Positions 62,842 to 64,000 of a stretch of 64,000 bases of DNA are shown here, piece after piece. The notes beneath the pieces were generated by a model. It saw nothing but the letters and a program-made list of their open reading frames with translations, was not told where the DNA came from and made no database searches. The DNA comes from Ixodes scapularis. Its lineage: Eukaryota; Arthropoda; Arachnida; Ixodida; Ixodidae. Made by a program: the position numbers and the translations under genes. Position 1 is the stretch's first letter. Each line of letters opens with the position of its first letter. The stretch is from contig NW_024609857.1 of the NCBI RefSeq assembly GCF_016920785.2, positions 5,332,373 through 5,396,372 of the forward strand. The letters run 5' to 3'.

Positions 62842-64000
62842 ATTGCAAGCTGGGCGACTGGCCGCCGCCATGTCTCTGCTCGAGCAGGCACGCCCGTGCG
62901 ATTACGAGCTTGCCAAAGCTACGTTCACCCGCGCGTTGCACGCGCTTGCACGCATGGGGCACCACTTGTGGCGCCATGCTTGCAATTGTCTATAGCCCGC
63001 GTTTTTGCCACGAGTTTCTGCCGTGTAAGCAACACAACCCTTTAACTGCTTTTATTTATTATTATTTTTTTCGCTGCGGATTTTTTAAATTTTTATTCGT
63101 GCCTGGTTCTGCTACTCTTCTGCTCACGCAATAACGTGTTCCAGTAGCCTGAAGCAAGTCACTCTCCTATTCTTCACCGTTGAAATATTTTAGGCTGTAC
63201 AACAGTAATGTGTGCACACTGAAAAGTAACTTCTTGCTGCAATGTTTGTCGTTGAATAATGGATCACCAGCACAAATATTACTTACCGATGAGTGCCCAG
63301 GACAGCTTAAGAGACATTAGTGCACCCTTCAATGGTTCAAACCACTACTTCATGCACCACACAGGTGACTGTGGCATAGTGACAAGCACAACCAGGGTGC
63401 TTGCTGTTTAATGTCAGAAACACTTTGGAAAATGCAGTTACCACATGACCCTGAAGTTCTAGAGAATCTTAAACCTTGGTGCCATGCAAAATAACTAAGC
63501 TAAAGAAACCGTCAAAGAAGAGTCACAATAGGTGCAACCCACAGGTTCTCATGACTCCACATACCGGGCCGGCCAGCTGTGGATCAGCGAGCAGGTGTCG
63601 TAGAGCAGCTGCCACTGCGAGCGGTGCAGTGTCTCATAAGAAGAAACGGTTGCTGGAGAAAGCTCTCATGAATGCAAAGTCTGTGGTGAACTTGGAGTAG
63701 TGATGGTGATCCTGAAACAAAAAGGATTCAAGCCAAGCCTGTTCCTGTGCTCCATGACGTATGGCGTCCTCCCCTTACCAGAATTCCTGGCTGTTATTTT
63801 CCTTCCTTACGTGTGCGTGCCCCCATCAGCAGCAATAGTAATAATTGCACGTTGCTTCAACAGGACGTGCTGATTTGGGGGGCTTGGTGGCAGAGTGTGT
63901 TAGCACACTGCAGCTCGCAGTGTGTGGAGCGAAAACTTGCACTGATCGCCCCTGCCCGTTTTGACCTGGATGAGCACTGCACCTACACATGGGCGTGTAT

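Larger units (their letters stand above)
61916..64000. other. Right flank, no gene recognised
   Basis: Short open frames only, none with a known motif. It contains the duplication and inverted repeat listed separately. Sequence near 62370-62640 has the look of a solo LTR (GC-rich, AATAAA near 62580), but no boundaries could be fixed. Confidence 0.4.

Noticed and set aside
63880..63960. tRNA-like stretch with GGTGGCAGAGTGTGTTAGC
   Set aside because: It does not fold into a cloverleaf by eye and lacks a B box.
1..64000. CRISPR arrays, operons or bacterial systems
   Set aside because: The repeats found have no unique spacers of constant length, and the gene structure is eukaryotic throughout.

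Overview
The window reads as animal nuclear DNA, most likely from a hard tick (Ixodida). It has AT-rich intergenic DNA, compact GC-rich exons with GT/AG introns, one host gene broken by kilobase-scale introns, and heavy, layered transposon content (Ty3/gypsy, LINE, hAT, pogo, Harbinger-type and Mutator-like MITEs). There are no bacterial-style gene clusters. The tick assignment is an inference from a MET/RON-type receptor kinase gene in an arthropod-like repeat background and was not checked by search. One 100-N assembly gap lies at 42183-42282.

Layout. 1-9.9 kb: repeats only. These are a decayed gypsy integrase (about 1-1.6 kb), a hairpin-forming tandem repeat (2.15-2.4 kb), and a 3.67 kb hAT-like element (3719-7385) with an 8-bp target-site duplication. 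The hAT-like element carries a broken zinc-finger gene and three copies of a 275-bp MITE with Mutator-like features. 10.1-25.6 kb, plus strand: the one convincing host gene, a MET/RON-family receptor tyrosine kinase. Two Sema-domain exons and seven kinase exons are readable, but no exon for the end of Sema, PSI, IPT or the transmembrane segment is recognisable in the 7.5 kb between them. Its introns hold a 42-bp minisatellite, a transposon-derived pseudogene, palindromic repeats, a MITE and a pogo/Tigger deletion derivative. 25.6-28.8 kb: 3' flank without recognised genes. 28.86-33.85 kb: a hAT-type MITE split by a young, intact Ty3/gypsy element with a single 1350-residue Gag-Pol frame. 34-42 kb: LINE remnants, a 1.1 kb inverted repeat interrupted by a LINE 3' end, and a second gypsy remnant carrying a Harbinger-like MITE.

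42.29-53.55 kb: an LTR retrotransposon that has lost protease, reverse transcriptase and RNase H. In their place it carries about 22 head-to-tail copies of a 394-bp unit made of a gag segment joined to an integrase segment. This is the most unusual structure in the window. 53.85-61.89 kb, minus strand: a very young, complete Ty3/gypsy element. It has gag, a textbook -1 frameshift signal, pol, and an extra 3' reading frame with a U1/matrin-type zinc finger. Both LTR elements inserted into the same short LINE relic. 61.9-64 kb: short duplications and an inverted repeat, no gene recognised.

How the parts relate. The receptor kinase gene is the only locus with a clear host function. The rest is a stratigraphy of mobile elements that can be ordered by nesting, target-site duplications and LTR divergence. 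The youngest insertion is the 53.8-61.9 kb gypsy (1 LTR difference seen in 586 bp), then the 29.0-33.7 kb gypsy (2 in 206 bp), then the repeat-bearing element (about 5 substitutions plus an indel in about 367 bp).
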